Positions 58,401 through 64,000 of a stretch of DNA of 64,000 nt are shown piece after piece. Source of the DNA: Siphonodentalium dalli (lineage: Eukaryota; Mollusca; Scaphopoda; Gadilida; Siphonodentaliidae); NCBI GenBank assembly GCA_032622095.1, contig CP136064.1, forward strand, positions 264,719,863 to 264,783,862, given 5' to 3'. Both the position numbers and the translations under genes were made by a program. Positions within the stretch are counted from its first letter, which is position 1. Each line of letters opens with the position of its first letter. Under the pieces are notes generated by a model. It was not told the DNA's origin. It saw nothing but the letters and a program-made list of their open reading frames with translations, and searched no databases.

Positions 58401-61400
58401 ATTTTCCTCATATCTAATTGATATCATGACAAATTCCAATTTTAAATGAATGTGACATAGGAACTATTTTGCTAACTAGATGTAGTTCTACTATGGGTAT
58501 GCACGTTTAACACATGGAATTACGTTTGAACATTTACACCCACAGTAGAAATTTATACCCACAGTAGGGTGTAAAGATGCAGTTTACAACATGGGTGTTA
58601 TACACACAATAGAACAGGCAATTATGGTATAAATATCTTATTCTCATATATTCTCCTACTGCCTGAATATATAGCATTGGCTTTTCTTTATGAGGCCCCC
58701 ACCCCCCCTTTTCGTACGCTGTATTCCATGCCCTGTTATGAGGTACGCCGTATTCCGGCCCCTCTGTTAGGAGGTATTCGGTATTATCTTATCTGATCTT
58801 AACTGGTACTCCGTATTCCATATGGCTGTTAACTGGTATTCCGTATTCCACCCTCTGTGTTAAGTGGTATTCCGTATTCCAGGGGGGTGGGGGCCTCCTT
58901 TATAGAAGATCTTATCAGAAGATTGAATTGTTTAAATGGCACAAACGAAATTATATCAGATTTATCGACAAATATAAGAAACAGAACACATATTTTCAGT
59001 GTTATATATATTACGAATTTGTTTGGAAATCTTCTGCTTTGGTAAGTTTTGAGATACCTCTTGTCAAATCATGTTCAAATAATTTGGGGTTGAACGAGCC
59101 ATTTCCGTTTAATGATGAGAAAAAATCAGAAGGTTTCTCACTTTTAACAACCAGGGAGATACTAAATACTAACTTGCATATCTTAGACTCCCCCACTTGA
59201 GATGGAATACCAGGCCTTTTGGAGTGTAATCTTTCAACGTCTTCCATCGGTCCAGGAACTGAGTGAGCTTGTCCGAGTATCGTGTATCTCCAGTCAAATA
59301 GTACATCAGTACCTTAAATAGTTCAAGTAAAACACCATTGCATTAAATAGTATGTCACTCATTCATACATTAAATAGTTCAAGTAATACAGTGGTATCTT
59401 AAATTGTTCAAGTAATATATAGTATACCGTTAAAAATGGATTATCTCTTTTAAATAACAAATTTTAGATAGTTTCCTGGGCATGAAATAATACGTATGAG
59501 TTGGAAATCGACCCCCCCCCCGGAAATGATTCTATCAGTTAATATTGATTTTATTTCGATATTATTTTATTCAATTAAACACTTCTTTGTTCTATTAATA
59601 GAACTTTTAGATAGAGGCCTCCAGCGTGGTGCTCCGAACGAATGCGTGCCGCAAAATGTCTCTGATTGATTGTATCTATTGTAATATTAAGTGCGAATCA
59701 AGTATAGATAACATCTAGAGTGTACCATATGCCATTACACTTAAGTGTAATGCTTAAGTGTATTATGCTTAATCATAATGCCATTTAATTGGTTTTCATA
59801 GCCTTTCAACCTTACATATAATGGTATCATCTAAGGTAAATAAGTTACTAGCATTAGTAATTGGCTGCATCCATTTCCGCTTCAGGGGAGTTTTGAGATA
59901 TGGAATTTGAATTCTGTAATAGCATAATAGCATTACATTTAGCGTAATAGCATTACATTTAGCATAATAGCATTAGGCTTAAGCGTAGTTGGTTATTAAA
60001 TGTGATTTTGGCCTCCCATACATACTGTTAATGACAATCACACAATTGAGTCATTGGAAATCATTATAGTTTTAGTAAAGTATAAAAAAAACTCTAACTA
60101 TGGTTTGGCGAGGGACAGTTAGCTGAAGGGCCTCTCGATTGGGTTGCCCTAAACCTATGTATAACATAGCCGTTTATTGATGGATTCTGATTTTGGTATG
60201 TGAGTTTATTGTCATGTGCGACATCTTCACAAGGAAAATCAGCCAGCCCCAACATAGGTCGATAATTGTTGAACTTATTATCGGAGCATTTCCCACCAAA
60301 GAATATGAATCCTTCTGCACATGTACATGTATATTATCTTTTTATATGTATGTTGTCTGCACTTATTATCTGAACATCCCTCTATATCAATAATAGAACA
60401 TTCTAATGAATACTTTTATAACTGTTTGGGAGAATTCATTTAGTATAGAACGGGTTAATAGAGCTCTTTAAAATCACTTCATGAAAAACGCTCCTTATTT
60501 TTTCATTTAGTCAAATATCGATTTTGTCGGAAATAAAATCTTGTGTGTCAAAACTTGTTAGTTACTTCAAAACATGGGGTTACACTGGTTTCAAATGGTG
60601 GTTCTGGTTCACATAAATGTGACTATTTGGTAATTGACACAACTGAAACATCCACTTAATTTTCAAATTATTTACATGCAATTTCAGATAAGCCAAATTA
60701 TTGGTATAAATTTAATGCATTGATTGACCTATCTTGATCTTATGGAATGTGACAATGCATATACAATTACATGAACTAGGTTTTATTTGAGACACAAAAG
60801 CAATATGTCACTTTAACCATTTATATACTTAAAGATGCATTCTCCGAATAAACACTCCTAAATTTCTATATTTTTGGTTTCGGGGATAAAAAATATTTGA
60901 TTTGAGTCTCGGAACCCACCCATCAAAGCTCAGAGTGATCAGATATCGATTTTTAAAGTTTGTTATTTCTCGAGATGTGCAATTATTTGTGGCCCAGAAA
61001 CACGTCATCAAACAGACGGTCTCAGGCAAAATTGCAGATGAAGATGGATAACTCTAAAATCAAGTGGTAAATCGGCCAATTTAGGTGATATTCAAGTGAT
61101 AATATAGCTATATTTTGTTGAACATAATGTTGACAAATAACAAGTTTTTGGAAATTTGATACCATAGTTGACAGTGCAGGTTAGCATTATTTTGTTGCAA
61201 TTAATCGATTCTGATAAACCAAAGCGTATTTTGAAGAAACATTTTTGTTGTTGTATCTTGATGATATGGGGACCATCTGATCAGATTGAGTGCCTTTAAT
61301 GGATTCTCCCGTGCCACTCACTTATAAAAGTCTATATTGGAATGGTCTATTATTAATTTGGAGGGATGTTCAAGTAATATAACCAGACGACAGACGGGAG

Positions 61401-64000
61401 AAAATATAACAGAAGTGCAGAAGAATACATATTCATTAGTTGGAAATGTTCAGATAATAAGTTCAACAAATGGTTGTTTGTTGTTTCCCACTCAGGGACC
61501 AGCCTAGGGTCAAAATATAGGGAGAAGTGACTTCTCCCTCTTGGAAAAATAAGGAGAAGTGAGGGCTTACCAGGGAGAAGTGGAGCGTTAGTGTGACTAT
61601 TTGTCGCTAGTAACTATTCATTAGAACTGATTGTTTTAGCTGTTATTATTGTCCACAATAGATTTTCTACATGTGTGAGGATAAACTGGAAGTGTTAAGC
61701 TGAGCAGTAGATCATCCAGTCACCAATTCTTCAGGGAGATTAAAAATTTAACCTTTTTTTTTTAGGGAGACATCCACTTCTCCCTGACGTCATTTCAGGG
61801 AGACTTGCGGCCACACAGGGCGACTATTTCGCCCACGTCGCCCCCTAGGCTGGTCCCTGTTCACACTAATGAATATGTATTTTGGTACAGATATGGTTAA
61901 AATTACAGAACAATCACTAAATTTCAGATTATCTACTGGAGTCCACTTTCGATGTTTTTTTTCTGTCAGGTGACACTCACATATATGTACATGATAACTA
62001 AGAATATACATACACATGATAACTAAGAATATACATACAATAGCGCCTATTCCCTTGTCATCCCAGGACAATTCTGCATGCCATATTAAAAGACAATTCT
62101 CAGCATCCGTTTTGTAAGTGGTGCTGTTAGTTGCATAGTACAACCAAGCAGCTGCCCAGGCAAGTTCATCATAGTATCCATTGTAGGACCTGAGAGTGGT
62201 TCACGGAAATTACTGTTACATCCAGGTGGGAGTGGAAAAAAATTTGCAGGCACGTATGCTGATTTTTTACTTTCGACCCAACAATGGGACCCACCCACCC
62301 CAGCGTCCAAATTTTTTTCCGTTTTCGGCAGTTTTTTCTGACCATTTTTTGACACCCACCCCCATTTTAACACTAAAACAGATATTTGCGGGGGAAATTC
62401 ACTGTAAACAGCAGTATATGAATTACTGTGCATACTATTAGTCATGGATGTTAACATTGACATGTAAAAGGGAACAAGTCATTTTGGGGTCATTCGGTCA
62501 AAAAAAACATGGCTGCCAGCAGCCATCTTGGATTTCAAAATTCAATCCATTAGCATGGGCTACAGGCTATACTGTTTGTCTGATCATCATGGAATTTGTC
62601 ATTTATGTTAATATTGACATATAGATGTATTTTAAGCCAAACTCATTGCAAAAACAGTCAAAAAGACTTGTAGGAAAAATATTTTTGAGTTGCGGAAAAA
62701 ATTGTTTGTTGGTCCTATCGACCACCCACCCAGCCCCGTGTTACATCCCGATAACAATTAGACCTAGTTTCCCATGCCTCTAACACCTTGGGATAGTATA
62801 GGTCAGTTAATGAAAACGCACACAGCTGTGTTTTTTTTTCAGAAGCGAAAAATTAAATTATGATAACAATATCATGAGATTTTTTCAAAGAATATTCAAA
62901 TTATCATCCGGACAACAAAATTATCAGCAAAATTAAGTTGAAAAGTGGCATAATATTGTCAGAAATGGTCTGACAGGAACCAAGTTTGAATTTGATTGTG
63001 ATCTTCTCATATAAAGGCCATATTCATAATGATAATACAATGATATCAAATACTATTAAGGTTATCATCCAGACAACAAACATTTCGGACGGCTGGATAA
63101 ACGGATGGACGCTGCTCATTTCCATAGTCTCCCAAATCTTTTGGGGGGGGGGGGGGCAAGGGAATAAACGACCTTTAACCCTTTCATGATGGGAGCTGCG
63201 ATGATGCAGCAATAAAGATCCTGTCCCAGTGCATTCTCTTATATATGCGAAAATCCCACATTGAGCCTCACATATATAAGAGAATGCACTGGCTTACATG
63301 GTGAAGGTAAATAATTTTTAGGCCAATGTATTCTCGTATATATATGTGAGGCTCCAAATTTTCAAAATTTTAAGAAGCTCCAGTCATGGAATAGTTAATT
63401 TTTATATGCATCATTATCAGGAAATGCACTTCATATCAAAGATGGTGGTTGGAAAAACACGAATGTGACGTCATCAAACACAAAATCTGCAAGGTAAAAC
63501 TGCCTCTGTTAAAACTTTTTCATACACGTAGCCAAATCATCAGAACCCTTGCACCAACACTATAGCATTAAGACAGGGCCATAAATTTTAGCATTGGTTT
63601 AATGTGGCAATGTCATTTGTTGTCCTGCAAGTACACTAGAAGATGTTGCGATATTGAACTTACATGTATGATTCACCAACATCTTGAGACTCGGAATACA
63701 CTCCGCGGGAAGTATTGGCGAAGTTATACAGCTGTATGGCATGTCCAAGAAGTACTTCACTGTAAGTAGCATCTGAAATAAAGATAAGATTGGGTGACAT
63801 CATAATGTGTGAATGATTAGAGTAACTATTCAAAATGAAAGACATACAACTTTGAGGTCAATGCCCATAACAGAATAGCCAGGCCAATACCGGAAATTTC
63901 TGGTAACCTCGATTAGATAATGCTTTATTATTAAAGTGCGGCTCAACCAACCTATGCTTTGTTGCCTACCTGTCGTGGCAAACCACACAAAAAGATTCCA
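55416..64000 (-). CDS. Glycosyl hydrolase family 9 endoglucanase (cellulase), C-terminal 273 residues
   Basis: Join on the minus strand, from the right edge: 63970-64000 (partial), 63664-63772, 62039-62189, 59174-59312, 57616-57781, 56150-56340, 55416-55450. All phases close, giving 822 nt including TGA. GH9 blocks in order: [105 protein letters not shown], which holds the catalytic acid Glu. Known activity of the family: inverting hydrolysis of beta-1,4-glucan, normally secreted; animal members digest plant or algal cell wall. The signal peptide and the nucleophile/base Asp region lie outside the window. The HHR motif reads HHS here. The stop is TGA followed by CTAG, and the frame stays open beyond it (see the next entry). 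No gene symbol is given because animal GH9 genes lack a uniform one. Confidence 0.95.
55451..56149 (-). other. GH9 last intron
   Basis: Donor GTACGT at 56149, acceptor GGTTTTTCAG at 55451. Inverted blocks CATATGCTTGTTTATTTTTA (55602) and TATAGCATATGCTCG (55791), together with AAGTTGATACC/GGTATCAGCTT, form a roughly 200-bp hairpin element. No exon seen. Confidence 0.5.
56150..56340 (-). CDS. GH9 exon with catalytic acid region
   Basis: Acceptor TTTGCAG, donor GTACGT, phase 2 to 1. It encodes [32 protein letters not shown] and [20 protein letters not shown]. The Glu of NEV is the GH9 general acid, and flanking Asp residues are conserved. Confidence 0.96.
56341..57615 (-). other. GH9 intron with hAT-like fragment
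   Basis: 57197-57422 is a GGGACCAG-type element (AGGGACCAGAGGGCAACTTT to TTCTAGGCTGATCCTTG). The remainder is AT-rich. CATTAACACACTCGTGT is repeated at 56772 and 56803. No exon seen. Confidence 0.45.
57616..57781 (-). CDS. GH9 exon with signature 1 region
   Basis: Acceptor TCTTCAG, donor GTAAAG, phase 1 to 2. It encodes [14 protein letters not shown] and [20 protein letters not shown], then VNQHHSAS. In most GH9 enzymes the last segment reads HHR; here Ser replaces the Arg. Confidence 0.96.
57782..59173 (-). other. GH9 intron with two foldback structures
   Basis: 58060-58140 pairs CCCAAATTTTCACCACGAGT with CACGAGTGGTGAAAATTTGG. 58693-58902 has the ends GAGGCCCCCACCCCCC and GGGGGGTGGGGGCCTC around repeated GTATTCCGTATTCCA motifs. 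No exon seen. Confidence 0.5.
59174..59312 (-). CDS. GH9 exon
   Basis: The acceptor is a weak TATTTAAG, the donor GTTAGT, phase 0 to 1. It encodes [20 protein letters not shown] and [18 protein letters not shown]. Spliced to the next exon it gives the family-typical RYAMNAAFIAL, which fixes the donor at 59173. Confidence 0.93.
60254..60458. mobile_element. MITE family C copy C5
   Basis: GTTGAACTTATTATCGGAGC, AACATCCCTCTATATCAATA and TTTAGTATAGAACGGGTTAA match the family C right half. Confidence 0.6.
61296..61487. mobile_element. MITE family C copy C6, inverted
   Basis: The same blocks as C5 on the opposite strand: TTAATGGATTCTCCC, TTGGAATGGTCTATTATTAA, GGAAATGTTCAGATAATAAG. It abuts the next element. 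Confidence 0.6.
61493..61859. mobile_element. hAT-like MITE, inverted relative to 18339-18732
   Basis: CAGGGACCAGCCTAGG to CCTAGGCTGGTCCCTG. Its sequence is the close reverse complement of the copy at 18339-18732. The flanking octamers TTCCCACT and TTCACACT differ at one position. Confidence 0.82.
62039..62189 (-). CDS. GH9 exon
   Basis: Acceptor CTCTCAG, donor GTATGT, phase 2 to 0. It encodes [19 protein letters not shown] and then [14 protein letters not shown], both strong GH9 blocks. Confidence 0.95.
62190..63174 (-). other. GH9 intron, nothing recognised
   Basis: AT-rich sequence containing a 14-bp G run near 63143. I see no exon in it and no clear transposon ends. Confidence 0.4.
63175..63398. 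mobile_element. MITE family B copy B8
   Basis: TTAACCCTTTCATGATGGGA at the left, GTCATGGAATAGTTAA at the right, with one full hairpin and half of the second. Confidence 0.75.
63664..63772 (-). CDS. GH9 exon
   Basis: Acceptor TATTTCAG, donor GTAAGT, phase 1 to 2. It encodes [18 protein letters not shown] and [13 protein letters not shown], the typical helix of the (alpha/alpha)6 barrel of GH9. Confidence 0.93.
63970..64000 (-). CDS. GH9 exon, partial at window edge
   Basis: The open frame [10 protein letters not shown] ends with one base of a Gly/Asp codon before donor GTAGGC, and joins in phase to DATYSEV of the next exon. The block is less conserved, so this boundary is the least certain of the gene. 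Confidence 0.6.

Overview
The window is AT-rich nuclear DNA of an animal. It has GT-AG introns of 0.2-5.6 kb packed with miniature transposons and no compact prokaryote-style genes. A glycosyl hydrolase family 9 (GH9) gene, absent from vertebrates, together with the repeat landscape, suggests a marine invertebrate such as a lophotrochozoan or other non-vertebrate bilaterian. I cannot name the species.

Only two protein genes are well supported. They are convergent. (1) Plus strand, 4124-46633: DIS3L2, the 3'-5' exoribonuclease of uridylated RNAs. Nineteen exons can be joined with all phases closing, giving 818 residues from the first cold-shock domain to a tiny 33-nt last exon and a TAA stop. 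The first roughly 65 residues lie left of the window. (2) Minus strand, 64000 down to 55416: the C-terminal two thirds of a GH9 endoglucanase (cellulase), seven exons, entering from the right edge.

The most interesting observation is at the end of the GH9 gene. Its stop codon reads TGA CTA G, the best-known context for translational stop readthrough. The same frame then stays open for 361 codons, encoding a Ser/Thr/Asn-rich, sequon-rich mucin-like stalk, one transmembrane helix and a short cytoplasmic tail, ending at 54330. An in-frame TAG splice acceptor overlapping the stop context offers a second way round it. The layout suggests a dual product: a soluble GH9 enzyme and a minor membrane-anchored, mucin-stalked GH9.

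Everything else is mostly repeats. 1-4.1 kb: edge sequence, one MITE and a 3-kb foldback inverted repeat with long G/C tracts. 4-47 kb: DIS3L2 introns holding several families of TTAA-flanked (piggyBac-like) MITEs with CCCTTT ends, many of which carry the same internal palindrome. They also hold hAT-type elements with 8-bp target duplications, two internally deleted Tigger/pogo elements, TA-flanked hairpin MITEs, three minisatellites and a 5S-rRNA-like sequence. 47-54 kb: the DIS3L2 3' flank, more MITEs and a hAT element. 54-64 kb: the GH9 gene with a few repeats in its introns. No tRNA, CRISPR or complete transposase gene was recognised.
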